13,663 nt of DNA from Fusobacterium sp. Its GTDB lineage: Bacteria > Fusobacteriota > Fusobacteriia > Fusobacteriales > Fusobacteriaceae. Made by a program: the position numbers and the translations under genes. Below are positions 1 through 9,013 of this stretch, one piece after another. Location of the stretch: contig JAGYHM010000025.1 of NCBI GenBank assembly GCA_018457305.1, positions 1 through 13,663 of the forward strand. Reading direction: 5' to 3'. A model generated the notes under the pieces. It saw nothing but the letters and a program-made list of their open reading frames with translations. It was not told the DNA's origin and made no database searches. Position 1 is the first letter of the stretch; every line of letters begins with the position of its first letter.

Positions 1-250
1 GAATGGAGAAGTTTTAATAGTTTCACAATTTACTTTATACGGAGATTGTATTAAAGGTCGTAGACCATCTTTCATTAAGGCTGCAAAACCAGATCTTGCA
101 AATGAACTTTATCTTAAATTTATTGAAGAATTTAAAAAATTAGGAATTAAAACAGAAACTGGTGAGTTTGGTGCCCATATGAAAGTTGAACTTTTAAATG
201 ATGGTCCTGTAACAATAATTCTTGATACAGCAGATGCTAATATAAAATAA
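1..250 (+). CDS. dtd: D-aminoacyl-tRNA deacylase, 3' part (N terminus outside window)
   Basis: The reading frame is open from base 2 to a TAA at 248-250 and encodes the last 82 residues of a protein that is usually about 145 residues long, so roughly the first 60 residues are outside the window. Two family signatures are visible: the SQFTLYGD segment near the start, holding the SQxT active-site motif, and NDGPVT near the end, the second conserved motif that closes the active site across the dimer. KGRRPSF and TGEFGAHM between them also match the family. Dtd hydrolyses D-amino acids, and glycine mischarged on tRNA-Ala, from tRNA in the cytoplasm, and so acts as a chirality proofreader. It is convergent with the lipoprotein gene, with a shared terminator between them. 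Identification is confident; nothing looks degraded. Confidence 0.95.
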   Translation, partial: NGEVLIVSQFTLYGDCIKGRRPSFIKAAKPDLANELYLKFIEEFKKLGIKTETGEFGAHMKVELLNDGPVTIILDTADANIK

Positions 251-261
251 TTTATAAAAAT

Positions 262-292
262 AAAAAATCCAGAAAATTTTTCTGGATTTTTT
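262..292. terminator. Bidirectional intrinsic terminator between dtd and the lipoprotein gene
   Basis: A perfect inverted repeat centred near base 277 has a TCCAGAA / TTCTGGA core. An A-run (262-267) on the left pairs with a T-run (287-292) on the right. Read on either strand the hairpin is followed by a run of T, the intrinsic terminator layout. It begins 12 nt after the dtd stop and ends 20 nt beyond the lipoprotein stop, so it can serve both convergent units. Confidence 0.9.
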
Positions 293-311
293 TCTTATTT
301 TTATTTCTTTT

Positions 312-1058
312 TTATTTATCCCATTTTTCTAATTTTGAAAAATATTCAGAATAAGCTATATATAATGCTTTTGCATTTAAGTTATTTAATTCTATCTTAT
401 CTGGTGAAGAAACTTTACTCATTTCAACTAATTCCATAACTCTATTTGATACTTCTTGTTTATACCAAACTTTTTCATTAAAGAAATTATCTCTTTTAAT
501 AAATTTATTTAATAATTTTCTTAATTTTTTTACATCTTTTTTAGATAAATCTTCCTTTTTAGACATTTCTTCTATTTTTTCCCACTCATCTTTATCAGCA
601 ACTTCATCTTTTATATATTTAGATGGATTATCAACTTGAGAATAAGAAGACTTTATCATATAGTCAACTAACCCTTTTGGATCTTTTATATTTGTAGTAT
701 CTAAGAAAAATCTTCTTGGTAATGATGCCACATAACCATCAAGCATTTTTGTAAAAGTTTCAAAATCATCATCTGTTACTTGATTAGGATTTAATTGTGC
801 TAACTGCTCTAAGAAATATAAATCTCTTTGATTCATTTTTCCTCTTTTTCTTAAATTAAGTATAGGGTTTTCGTTACCATACCATTCAGAAATTTTTGAT
901 TCTGCTGCTATTATATTTGATATAGTTGTTTCCCAATTAACTGCTGCTGCCTTATCTATTGAATATTTTTGTACTAAATCAACTCCTTTTCCTCTTGACC
1001 AAAAACTACAAGCTGTTAAAGCCATTGAAATCATTATTGCACCTAGTATTTTTTTCAT
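312..1058 (-). CDS. Predicted lipoprotein of unknown function
   Basis: This 248-residue protein starts with a lipoprotein signal peptide: MKK, a hydrophobic stretch (residues 4-14) and the lipobox LTAC, predicting cleavage before Cys17 and lipidation there. Residue +2 is Ser, which in enteric bacteria fits sorting to the outer membrane; whether that rule holds here is unknown. The mature part is hydrophilic and rich in Lys, Glu and Asp, with probable helical segments (residues 150-190 are strongly charged) and several aromatic residues. There are no Cys residues beyond the lipobox and I see no enzyme motif. The start is supported by GGAGGT at 1065-1070, 6 nt upstream. It is the last gene of the minus-strand run, 30 nt after secA, which may only mean shared transcription. 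I do not recognise the family; a lineage-restricted envelope lipoprotein is likely. Confidence 0.85.
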   Translation of the reverse strand: MKKILGAIMISMALTACSFWSRGKGVDLVQKYSIDKAAAVNWETTISNIIAAESKISEWYGNENPILNLRKRGKMNQRDLYFLEQLAQLNPNQVTDDDFETFTKMLDGYVASLPRRFFLDTTNIKDPKGLVDYMIKSSYSQVDNPSKYIKDEVADKDEWEKIEEMSKKEDLSKKDVKKLRKLLNKFIKRDNFFNEKVWYKQEVSNRVMELVEMSKVSSPDKIELNNLNAKALYIAYSEYFSKLEKWDK

Positions 1059-1088
1059 CTTTCTACCTCCAATTTATTTTTTATTTTT

Positions 1089-3728
1089 TTATCTTCCACA
1101 ACATTTTTCATAAAGTTTTCCGCTTCCACATGAACAAGTTCCTTCTTTAACTTCTCTTGTAGAATTTCCCATTTCTTCTACTTCTTCCTCAACTTCTTGT
1201 TTTTCTTCTTCTTCTTTTATAACAATTTTAAATAAGAAAGATGTAGTTTGTTCTTGTATATTTCTTATCATTTGCTCAAAGATTTGACCAGAAATCAACT
1301 TATACTCAACTATCGGATCTCTTTGCCCATAAGCTCTCAAATAAATACTTTCTCTAAGTCCATCTAAGGCCTTTAAATGTTCTCTCCATCTATTATCAAC
1401 AACTTCAAATAAAATATATCTTTCTAATTTTCTCATAAAATCAGAACTTACTTCTTTTTCTTTCTCTTCGTATTTTTGAATTAAATTTTGATAAAGTATT
1501 TCTGCATATTCTTCTTTAGTCTTACTCAAATACTCTTTTGTATCTTTAATTTCATAATCATAATTATCATATAAGTATTCTGCTAAACCTTCTATATCCC
1601 AATCTTCTCTCATTTCCGGAGCAAATTTTTCATAAACTTTAGAATAAATATTCTCTTTTAACATTGTTAAAACTTTTTCTTTTAAATCTGTAATTTCAAG
1701 AGCAGAATTCCTACTTTGATAAATTGCTGTTCTTTGTTTATTCATAACATCATCAAACTCTAATAGATTTTTTCTAATTCCAAAGTTTCTTGACTCTATT
1801 TTCTTTTGTGCTTTTTCTATGGCAGAATTTATCATTTTATGAGTTATAGGTTCTCCTTCTGGTAATTTTAATTTTTCCATCCAAACCTTAACTCTATCAG
1901 AACCAAACAGTCTCATTAAATCATCTTCTAATGATAAATAAAATTCTGATGCTCCAGGATCTCCTTGTCTTCCAGAACGACCTCTCAACTGATTATCTAT
2001 TCTTCTTGATTCATGTCTTTCAGTTCCTAAAATAAATAAACCACCTAAATCTAAAACTTGTCTCTTTTCTTCCAAGCATTGTGTTTCATATTTTTTATAT
2101 AGTTCTTTAAATTTAGGACTTGTTCTATCTTGAATTTCAGATAAAGTCATAAAGTCTGGATTTCCTCCAAGCATTATGTCTGTTCCTCTACCTGCCATAT
2201 TAGTTGCTATCGTAACTGACTTTAATCTTCCTGCTTGTGCAACTATTTCTGCTTCTTTTTTATGGAATTTTGCATTCAATACATTATGTGGTATTTTTTT
2301 CTTCTTTAACAATTCTGAAAGTTCTTCTGAACTTTGTATCGAAATAGTTCCTACCAAAACTGGTTGTCCCTTAGTATAAAGTTCTTCTATTCTTTCTAAA
2401 ATTGCATTTATTTTTTCTTGCCTTGTCTTATAAACTAAATCTGGTAAATCTTCTCTTATCACTGGCATATTAGTAGGTATAACAATTACTTGTAAACCGT
2501 AAGTATGGACAAACTCAGTTGCTTCTGTCTCTGCCGTTCCTGTCATTCCAGATAATTTTTTATACATTCTAAAATAATTTTGTAGAGTTATAGATGCTAG
2601 GGTTTGATTTTCACTTGCTATATTAACTCTTTCTTTTGCTTCAATGGCTTGATGTAATCCGTCTGAATATCTTCTACCATCCATAGCTCTTCCTGTAAAT
2701 TCATCAATTATTACTACATCTCCATTTTCTCTAACTAAATAATCTCTATCTCTTTTAAATAATTCTTTTGCTTTTAATGCTTGATTTAAGTAGTGAGTTA
2801 ACTCAACATGCTCTGGTGAATATAGATTTTCTAATTTTAATATTTTTTCTATATTTTTAACACCTTTTTCTGTTAGAGTTATAGTCTTTGCTTTCTCATC
2901 AACTTCATAATCTCCCCATTTTTCGTCAGGAATATTCATTGCTTTTTTCTCTTTTATATTCCTAATTTTTTCTGTTTCATAACTTCTTGTAAGCATAGAA
3001 ACAACTTGAAAAGAAATTTGATACCACTTAACTTTATCTTCTGCTGCTCCAGATATTATAAGAGGAGTTCTTGCCTCATCTATTAAAATTGAGTCCACTT
3101 CATCAACTATACAATAATTTAATTCTCTTTGAACTTTATCTTCTAATCTAGCTACCATATTATCTCTCAAATAATCAAAACCAAATTCAGAATTTGTTCC
3201 GTAAGTTATATCACAGTTATATGCTTTTTTTCTTTCTTCTGTTGAAAGTCCATTTACTATTGCAGCAGATGTTAAACCTAAGAAATCATAAATTCTTGAC
3301 ATTTGATCTCTATCTCTTTTAGCAAGATAATCATTTACTGTAATTACATGAACTCCTTTTCCTAATAAGGCATTCAAATAAACTGCTAGAGTTGCAACTA
3401 AAGTTTTCCCTTCTCCAGTTTTCATTTCAGTTATTTTTCCTTGATGTAATACAACTCCACCTATCATTTGAACATCATAGTGTCTTAAATTTAAGGTTCT
3501 TTTTGAAACTTCTCTAACAACTGCAAAGGCTTCAACTAAAATATCATCTAAAGTTTCCCCTTTTGCTAATCTGTCTTTAAATTCATCTGTTTTTTTTCTT
3601 AAATCTTCATCAGAATATTTTTCATATTCAGGTTCTAAATCATTTATTTTTGTAACTAATTTTGAAATAGCTTTTATTTCTCTATCATTTTTTGTTCCAA
3701 AAATTTTTTTTAATAAACCACCTATCAT
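1089..3728 (-). CDS. secA: Protein translocase ATPase SecA
   Basis: At 879 residues this is near the usual SecA length (E. coli 901). SecA is the cytoplasmic motor that pushes unfolded preproteins through SecYEG using ATP. Visible motifs in order are Walker A MKTGEGKT (102-109), the Walker B/DEAD-type DEVD (209-212) followed by [15 protein letters not shown], the [25 protein letters not shown] segment after the preprotein cross-linking domain, [11 protein letters not shown], the NBD2 motif [11 protein letters not shown], and [17 protein letters not shown] with the arginine finger. The C-terminal tail is acidic (Glu-rich) and ends in the SEC-C zinc motif with CxC and CC at residues 865-878, which binds SecB and lipids in other bacteria. 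The start has GAGGAT at 3734-3739. The gene lies 61 nt downstream of ligA, with a promoter candidate in the gap. No missing key residues were seen. Confidence 0.98.
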   Translation of the reverse strand: MIGGLLKKIFGTKNDREIKAISKLVTKINDLEPEYEKYSDEDLRKKTDEFKDRLAKGETLDDILVEAFAVVREVSKRTLNLRHYDVQMIGGVVLHQGKITEMKTGEGKTLVATLAVYLNALLGKGVHVITVNDYLAKRDRDQMSRIYDFLGLTSAAIVNGLSTEERKKAYNCDITYGTNSEFGFDYLRDNMVARLEDKVQRELNYCIVDEVDSILIDEARTPLIISGAAEDKVKWYQISFQVVSMLTRSYETEKIRNIKEKKAMNIPDEKWGDYEVDEKAKTITLTEKGVKNIEKILKLENLYSPEHVELTHYLNQALKAKELFKRDRDYLVRENGDVVIIDEFTGRAMDGRRYSDGLHQAIEAKERVNIASENQTLASITLQNYFRMYKKLSGMTGTAETEATEFVHTYGLQVIVIPTNMPVIREDLPDLVYKTRQEKINAILERIEELYTKGQPVLVGTISIQSSEELSELLKKKKIPHNVLNAKFHKKEAEIVAQAGRLKSVTIATNMAGRGTDIMLGGNPDFMTLSEIQDRTSPKFKELYKKYETQCLEEKRQVLDLGGLFILGTERHESRRIDNQLRGRSGRQGDPGASEFYLSLEDDLMRLFGSDRVKVWMEKLKLPEGEPITHKMINSAIEKAQKKIESRNFGIRKNLLEFDDVMNKQRTAIYQSRNSALEITDLKEKVLTMLKENIYSKVYEKFAPEMREDWDIEGLAEYLYDNYDYEIKDTKEYLSKTKEEYAEILYQNLIQKYEEKEKEVSSDFMRKLERYILFEVVDNRWREHLKALDGLRESIYLRAYGQRDPIVEYKLISGQIFEQMIRNIQEQTTSFLFKIVIKEEEEKQEVEEEVEEMGNSTREVKEGTCSCGSGKLYEKCCGR

Positions 3729-3764
3729 TATCTATCCTCTCTTTTTATTTATTTTTATACTTAA

Positions 3765-3793
3765 AATTTAACATAATTTATCTACTTAGTCAA
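3765..3793 (-). promoter_or_regulatory. Candidate sigma-70-type promoter for secA
   Basis: On the minus strand TTGACT (3793-3788, 5 of 6 to the -35 consensus) is followed by a 17-nt spacer and TAAATT (3770-3765, 4 of 6 to the -10 consensus), about 37 nt before the secA ATG. The -35 lies over the ligA stop codon. In such an AT-rich genome -10 matches are cheap, so the support comes mainly from the -35 and the exact 17-nt spacing. Confidence 0.5.
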
Positions 3794-3807
3794 CTTGTAG
3801 TCAACTT
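3788..3807. repeat. Short direct repeat at the end of ligA carrying two TTGACT boxes
   Basis: The 9-mer AGTCAACTT occurs at 3788-3796 and again at 3799-3807, an 11-bp period (about one helical turn). On the minus strand this gives two copies of AAGTTGACT. The upstream copy codes for the last residues of LigA, and the downstream copy contains the TGA stop and the proposed secA -35 box. Confidence 0.7.
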
Positions 3808-5850
3808 ACTTAAATCATCAACCATTTTTATAAACTCATCTTCTGTAATAATTTTTATTTTTTCTATCTGCTGTGCTTTCTTTAATTTACTTCCTGCCTT
3901 CTCTCCAACAATTAAATAATCTAAGTTTTTACTAACAGAAGATAAATTCTTTCCACCTAATTTTTCTATTTCTTCTTTTATTTCTTCTCTTGTATAATTA
4001 TTTAGACTACCTGTAAATAAAAAAGTTTTCCCAGAAAAAATATTTTTTTCTAAATTATTTTTTTCTTCTTTTTCATCTTTTTTTTCTATTTCAAATTTCA
4101 AACCATAAGATTTTAATTTTTTAATTTTTTCTATATTAGTTTCTTTAGATAAAAAATTCACTATTTCTTTGGCAGCAATTTCTCCTATGCCATCTATTTC
4201 TTTTAATTCATCTTCACTCATAAGAAATAAATTTTCTATATTCAAACTTGCCTTAGCCAAAACTTTTGAAGCAACTTTTCCTATAAGTGGTATTCCAAGG
4301 GAATATAAAACTTTATCATAGAACTTATTTTTACTTTCTTCAATAGAAGATAAAAGATTTTCTACCCTTTTTTCACCCATTTTATCTAATTTTTCTATTT
4401 CTTCTCTAAAATCTTTTAACCTATATATATCAGTTATATCTTTTATATAAGATAGTTCTAAAAATCTTTCTACTATTTTTTCACCCATACCAACAATATT
4501 TAAAGCATCTCTTGAAACAAAATATTCTATCTCTGCTTTTATTTTTGAAGGACAAGCATCATTTATACATTTTATATCTACATTTCCTTCTTCTCTTTCT
4601 AATTTAGAATTACAAACTGGACAACAAGTAGGTTCTTCTACTTCTTTTTCTTCTCCCGTTCTCAATTCTTTGATTGATTTTACAACTTGTGGAATAATTT
4701 CAGCAGCTTTTTCTATAAAAACTCTATCTCCCACTCTAATATCTTTTCTTAATATCTCACTCATATTATGAAGACTTGCTCTTTTTACTTTACTACCAGA
4801 AAGTTCAACCTCTTCTAGTTCAGCAACAGGAGTTAGTTTTCCTGTTCTTCCAACCTGCCAAGTTATATCTTTTAAAGTTGTTGTTACTTGCTTTGCTGGA
4901 AATTTATATGCTATTGCCCATCTTGGACTTTTACTCGTATTTCCTATTTCTTCCCACAAGTTTATTTCATCAACTTTTATAACTAAACCGTCTGTTTCAT
5001 ATGGTAAATTTTCTTTTTCTTTTTCCCAAAACTTTATTCTTTCTCTAATTTCTTCTGAATTAGATAAAATTTCAAAAATACCAGTAGTTTTTATTCCTAA
5101 GTCTTCTAAAAATTTCATACTTTCACTATGAGATTTTAAACCTAATTTTTCTGCCTCAACCAAAAAATAAAAATATGCATCTAAACCTCTTTCAGAAACA
5201 ACTTTTGAATCAAGTTGTCTAAGAGTTCCACTGGCTACATTTCTAGGATTTGCAAAAATTTCTTCTCCATTTTCTAATCTTTTTTTATTTAATTCTTCAA
5301 ATTTAGCTAGTGGAAGTACTATTTCTCCTCTAATTTCAATATCAACTTCTTTATTTAATTTTTTAGGAATACTTTCTATTTCTAAAATATTTTCTGTTAC
5401 ATCTTCACCAATAAAGCCATCGCCTCTTGTAACTGCTTTAACTAATTTTCCTTTTTGATAACTAACACTTATTGACAAACCATCTAATTTTACTTCAAGG
5501 CAATACTTTATTTTTGTATCTCCTATTTTTTTCTTAATTCTTTCTATAAAATCTAAAATATCTCCATCATTGTAACTATTAGAAAGGCTTAACATAGGAA
5601 ATTTATGTTCAACTTTTTGAAACTTTGTATCTTTTAAACTAGAGCCAACCTTTTCACTAGGACTGTTTTCCTCTTTATATTCTGGAAACTCCTCTTCCAA
5701 TTCTTTTAACTTTTCTACTAATTTATCATATTCGTAATCTGATATTATACTCTCATTTTTAGCATAATAAATATCATTATAGTTTTTTATTTTTATTCTT
5801 AATTTTAAGATTTCTTCTTTTATATTTTCTTTTAAATCTTTAGCTTCCAT
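3790..5850 (-). CDS. ligA: NAD+-dependent DNA ligase LigA
   Basis: This 686-residue protein is close to the family's usual ~670. It seals nicks in duplex DNA during replication and repair, with NAD+ as adenylate donor. The Ia domain is present (YY at 28-29, SDYEYDKL ending near 44). The catalytic lysine is K121 in EVKLDG, followed by TRGDG (141-145), EIRGE (172-176) and the DGLVIKVD motif (287-294), then the OB fold (WQVGRTGKLTPVA, HNMSEI). Four zinc cysteines are visible (about C410, C413, C428, C433), then helix-hairpin-helix repeats (IPLIGKVA, IDGIGEIAA), and a C-terminal BRCT domain at about 603-686. The start is ATG at 5850. The nearest Shine-Dalgarno, AGGAG at 5866-5870, is 15 nt away, longer than usual. 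The gene follows mnmA by 36 nt. Nothing essential is missing. Confidence 0.97.
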   Translation of the reverse strand: MEAKDLKENIKEEILKLRIKIKNYNDIYYAKNESIISDYEYDKLVEKLKELEEEFPEYKEENSPSEKVGSSLKDTKFQKVEHKFPMLSLSNSYNDGDILDFIERIKKKIGDTKIKYCLEVKLDGLSISVSYQKGKLVKAVTRGDGFIGEDVTENILEIESIPKKLNKEVDIEIRGEIVLPLAKFEELNKKRLENGEEIFANPRNVASGTLRQLDSKVVSERGLDAYFYFLVEAEKLGLKSHSESMKFLEDLGIKTTGIFEILSNSEEIRERIKFWEKEKENLPYETDGLVIKVDEINLWEEIGNTSKSPRWAIAYKFPAKQVTTTLKDITWQVGRTGKLTPVAELEEVELSGSKVKRASLHNMSEILRKDIRVGDRVFIEKAAEIIPQVVKSIKELRTGEEKEVEEPTCCPVCNSKLEREEGNVDIKCINDACPSKIKAEIEYFVSRDALNIVGMGEKIVERFLELSYIKDITDIYRLKDFREEIEKLDKMGEKRVENLLSSIEESKNKFYDKVLYSLGIPLIGKVASKVLAKASLNIENLFLMSEDELKEIDGIGEIAAKEIVNFLSKETNIEKIKKLKSYGLKFEIEKKDEKEEKNNLEKNIFSGKTFLFTGSLNNYTREEIKEEIEKLGGKNLSSVSKNLDYLIVGEKAGSKLKKAQQIEKIKIITEDEFIKMVDDLSKLTTS

Positions 5851-5865
5851 ATCTATGCACTTAAT

Positions 5866-5870
5866 CTCCT
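5866..5870 (-). promoter_or_regulatory. Distant ribosome binding site for ligA
   Basis: AGGAG on the minus strand lies 15 nt from the ligA ATG, against 6-9 nt for its neighbours. It sits inside a 9-codon ORF (5853-5882, ATG to TAG) whose stop ends 2 nt before the ligA ATG. Either the ligA start uses a long spacer, or translation is coupled through this mini-cistron. Confidence 0.45.
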
Positions 5871-5886
5871 AAATAACTTCATAGTT

Positions 5887-6957
5887 CTATATAATTTCCT
5901 CTTTATAAATATTAGCTATTGCTCCTCCACCTAATACAAACCCCTTATAAAATAATACTAAATGTTGCCCCTCTGCATTATGTGAGTTACTATCATTATA
6001 TTTAAAATATATCTTACCGTTCTTTTTTAATAGCTTCCCTAAAAATCCGTGGCTTGAAAATCTAGGTCTTGCAAGCAATTCCAAATCTAATAATTTATAA
6101 ATTTCTACATTAAATTTATAATTTTTTAATTCCACTATACTTCTAAAAAGTTCTTTATATTCTCCAAGAACTATTTCATTTGTATCTTTTTTTATTTCAG
6201 TTATAAAAACAGGTTTTGATAAATTTATTCCTAAACCTCGCCTCTGTCCTAAGGTATATAACTGATATCCTTCATGTTCTCCTAAAATATTTCCATCTTT
6301 ATCTACAAATTTTCCTTTTTTTATTTTATTCCCTAATCTATTTTTTAAAAATTCTTTATAACCTTCTTTTGCAAAACATAAACCTTGACTATCTTTTTTA
6401 TCATGAACAATCAAATTAGCCTTTTCTGCTATTTCTCTTATCTCTTTTTTACTATATTTTTCTAGTGGAAAAATTAGTCTTTCTAATTTACTTGAATCTA
6501 GTCTATACAACATATAAGTTTGGTCTTTTATTATAGAATGTACTGACTTTAAAAGATATTTAGAAAACTCTTCGTTATATTCAACGGAAACGTAATGACC
6601 TGTTGCAACATATTTAGCAGAATATTCATCTGCAATTTCAAATAATTTTTTAAATTTTATTTCATCATCACAAACTACACAAGGAGAAGGTGTTTCAGCA
6701 TTATCATAAGTATCAACAAAATATTTTACTATATTTTCTTCAAAGTCTTCTCTAATATTTAAAACTATATGTTTTATCTCTAAAATTTTACAAATTTTTC
6801 TAGCATCTTCAATATCTTTGTTGTTATCTTCGTTACTTATATTTAAAGTAACTCCTATTACTTCACAACCTTCTTTTTTTAATAAATAGGCTGCTGTACT
6901 AGAATCAACTCCACCACTCATACCTATTACTACTCTTTTATCTGATTTATCTAACAT
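5887..6957 (-). CDS. mnmA: tRNA-specific 2-thiouridylase MnmA
   Basis: This 356-residue protein matches the family length. MnmA thiolates U34 of tRNA-Lys, -Glu and -Gln in the cytoplasm, using a persulfide relayed from a cysteine desulfurase and ATP. The PP-loop SGGVDSS is at 14-20. The catalytic pair is C96 (in TPSPCVVCDDEIKF) and C194 (in SQGLCF). TGHY (119-122), KDQTYMLY (144-151) and YTLGQRRGLGI are also conserved, and the C-terminal beta-barrel follows. C93 is an additional nearby cysteine, where E. coli has Asp. The start is ATG at 6957 with AAGGA about 9 nt upstream. It lies 16 nt after birA. Some anaerobes, including fusobacteria as I recall, carry two mnmA paralogues, and this window cannot show which copy this is. 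Confidence 0.93.
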   Translation of the reverse strand: MLDKSDKRVVIGMSGGVDSSTAAYLLKKEGCEVIGVTLNISNEDNNKDIEDARKICKILEIKHIVLNIREDFEENIVKYFVDTYDNAETPSPCVVCDDEIKFKKLFEIADEYSAKYVATGHYVSVEYNEEFSKYLLKSVHSIIKDQTYMLYRLDSSKLERLIFPLEKYSKKEIREIAEKANLIVHDKKDSQGLCFAKEGYKEFLKNRLGNKIKKGKFVDKDGNILGEHEGYQLYTLGQRRGLGINLSKPVFITEIKKDTNEIVLGEYKELFRSIVELKNYKFNVEIYKLLDLELLARPRFSSHGFLGKLLKKNGKIYFKYNDSNSHNAEGQHLVLFYKGFVLGGGAIANIYKEEII

Positions 6958-6973
6958 TTAATTTTTCCTTATC

Positions 6974-7675
6974 TTATACATTCCTATAATTTAATTCTAT
7001 TTCTCCCACACTAAAAAGTTTTATTTTTTTATCTATTTCTACTTCTAATCTTCCATCAACACTTATATTTCTAGCAATTCCATCATAAAATTTATCTAAT
7101 ATTTTTATTTTAATTTTTTTATTTTTTAAAAAATTATATAAATTTATTTCCTGTAATATTTTCTCCCAATTTCCTAATAAAAAATCTTCATAATATTTAG
7201 AAAACTCTTCTACAACTTTTAATATTATTTTATCTATTTCTACATCTTTATTAAGTGAAATTGCTATATCTTCTATTGCCTCAGGAATGTCATTATTTAT
7301 ATTTATTCCTATTCCAACAATAAAATTATTTTCTACTTTTTCTACTAAAATTCCACAAATTTTTTTTCCTTTTAAAAAAACATCATTTGTCCACTTATAT
7401 TGATAATCGTTTTTCTCTATCTTATTTAAGGCAGATAAAGTTGCTATTCCTGCTATCATAGGTATTTTTGTGTATTCTTCCATGCTTAAATTTTGTTCTT
7501 TTAAAAAGAAACTAAATAGCGCCATTCCTTTTGAAGAAAGCCAAGTATTACCTCTTCTTCCTCTTCCTGATGTTTGATTTTCAGCAGAAATTATATCGTA
7601 ATTTTCAAAAATTTTATAATTTTCTTTCATAAAATTATTTGTTGAATCTAATTCTTTAAATTTTTTTAATTTCAT
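6974..7675 (-). CDS. birA: Biotin-[acetyl-CoA-carboxylase] ligase, monofunctional (no DNA-binding domain)
   Basis: This 233-residue protein activates biotin with ATP to biotinyl-AMP and transfers it to a lysine of biotin carrier domains. The catalytic core starts almost at residue 1 (KELDSTN at 7-13), with the biotinyl-AMP loop GRGRRG (37-42), W45, the KWTND motif (94-98, usually KWPND), GKKICGILVE (103-112) and GIGININ (121-127). A short C-terminal SH3-like domain follows (about 185-230). The N-terminal winged helix that makes E. coli BirA (321 residues) a repressor is absent, so this copy should be an enzyme only. AGGAGT at 7679-7684 supports the start. It sits 16 nt after a transporter gene. 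Likely clients would be biotin carriers of acyl-CoA carboxylase or sodium-pumping decarboxylases; none is encoded here. Confidence 0.93.
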   Translation of the reverse strand: MKLKKFKELDSTNNFMKENYKIFENYDIISAENQTSGRGRRGNTWLSSKGMALFSFFLKEQNLSMEEYTKIPMIAGIATLSALNKIEKNDYQYKWTNDVFLKGKKICGILVEKVENNFIVGIGININNDIPEAIEDIAISLNKDVEIDKIILKVVEEFSKYYEDFLLGNWEKILQEINLYNFLKNKKIKIKILDKFYDGIARNISVDGRLEVEIDKKIKLFSVGEIELNYRNV

Positions 7676-7691
7676 AGTACTCCTAAAAATA

Positions 7692-8969
7692 TTATAGATA
7701 TCTAAAATAAATGTATATAGTTGCTATTATTAAATTTTCTATCGCTATTAAACTTCCAAATTTTAAAAATTTTATAAAGTCTATTTTACAACCTGCTTGT
7801 GATGAAGAACCAACCGCAACTATATTACAAGCAGAAGCTATTATTGTTATATTTCCACCCAAACAAGAACCAAATGACAATGCCCACCAAAATGCATCTA
7901 TATTTCCTAATTTTTCAAATGATGGAGCCATAGTATGAATAATTTTTGAAAATGTTGCTGCATTGGCTACATTTCCTATTATAGCCGTAACTCCAGAAGA
8001 AAGCCATAATATTGCCATAGTTGCTATTTTAAATTTACCTGCTGTCAAATTTATTAAATTTTCTCCTAAAAATTTTGTTATTCCTAAATTTTCTATTCCT
8101 CTAACCATCATAAATAAGCCTATGAAAAAAAGTAGTGTTTCCCATTCTACTCCTTCAAGTATTTTTTTAGGCTCTCTTTTAGTTAGTATTGCCAAAGTTA
8201 TTGCACCTGTTAGTGCAATTATAGCAAGTCCTTTATCTATAAAATTATTTAATCCAAAACCTATTATAACTAATAAAAAAATTAGCAAAGATTGTTTTAA
8301 TAATTTTTTATCTTTTAAAGTTCTACTTGCATCTAGAACCATTATTTTAGTTCTTAAGTCATTTGAAACCTTCATATTTTTTCCATATAAAAAATAAACT
8401 GTCAGCAGTAAAGAAATCATAGATATTGCAGATAAAGGAGCTGCATTTATTAAAAAATCATTAAATGATAAATTTGCTTCTGCTCCAATTATAAGTTGAG
8501 GTGGATCTCCTATAAGAGTTGCAAGTCCTCCTATATTAGCTGCCATAATTTCAGTTATTACAAAGGGAAATGGATCTAATTTTAATTGTTTTGCCAAAAG
8601 CATTGATACAGGTATCATAAGTAAAATAGTCGTTACATTATCTAAAAATGCTGAAAATACTGCTGTAACAATTGCTAAAAGAACTATCAATTTAAAAGGT
8701 TCTCCCCTTACAAGTTGTGCTACTTTTATTGCAAACCATTCAAATATACCTGTTTCTGAGATTAAAACTACTATTATCATCATACCCATTAACAAAAATA
8801 AAATTTCTAAATTCTCATATATAGCCTCAAAAACTTCTTCTTGGTGCATAACTCCAATAATTGTCATTATTAAACCACCTATCATTGTTGCCCAAGAATC
8901 TGGTAATTTTTCTGTTATAATACAATAAAAAACTAAAATAAATATTAAAACTCCAAATGCTAATAACAT
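7692..8969 (-). CDS. ArsB/NhaD/P-protein-type membrane transporter, copy 1 (downstream)
   Basis: This integral membrane protein of about 425 residues consists almost entirely of hydrophobic segments (I estimate 10-12) with a charged loop in the middle (about residues 200-225). Numbered from the second Met, it has the ion-transporter superfamily signatures in two inverted halves: FSAFLDNVTT (105-114) with NIGGLATLIGDPPQ (145-158), and GNVANAATFSK (332-342) with GGNITIIASACNIV (371-384). This places it near ArsB and the P protein (OCA2-like), whose canonical motifs are GDPPN and GGNGTLIGASANVV; here Q replaces N, and IT replaces GT. The sequence does not fix a substrate: arsenite, Na+/H+ or an organic anion are all possible. 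Two ATGs are adjacent (8972 and 8969). I chose 8969 because it lies 6 nt from GGGG, as in copy 2, while 8972 lies only 3 nt away. It is about 78% identical to the upstream gene by hand alignment. Confidence 0.88.
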   Translation of the reverse strand: MLLAFGVLIFILVFYCIITEKLPDSWATMIGGLIMTIIGVMHQEEVFEAIYENLEILFLLMGMMIIVVLISETGIFEWFAIKVAQLVRGEPFKLIVLLAIVTAVFSAFLDNVTTILLMIPVSMLLAKQLKLDPFPFVITEIMAANIGGLATLIGDPPQLIIGAEANLSFNDFLINAAPLSAISMISLLLTVYFLYGKNMKVSNDLRTKIMVLDASRTLKDKKLLKQSLLIFLLVIIGFGLNNFIDKGLAIIALTGAITLAILTKREPKKILEGVEWETLLFFIGLFMMVRGIENLGITKFLGENLINLTAGKFKIATMAILWLSSGVTAIIGNVANAATFSKIIHTMAPSFEKLGNIDAFWWALSFGSCLGGNITIIASACNIVAVGSSSQAGCKIDFIKFLKFGSLIAIENLIIATIYIYFRYL

Positions 8970-9013
8970 CATTTTCCCCTTTTTAAACTAACTTTTAAAT
9001 AACAAGCCTTAAT

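Noticed and set aside
3599..4100. T-rich tracts on the plus strand as terminators or repeats.
   Set aside because: They are Lys/Glu codon runs (AAA, GAA) of minus-strand secA and ligA, without paired stems.
6974..7675. BirA as transcriptional repressor of a biotin operon, possibly acting at an operator in this window.
   Set aside because: The N-terminal helix-turn-helix is absent; the catalytic core begins at about residue 5. No palindromic bio operator was seen.
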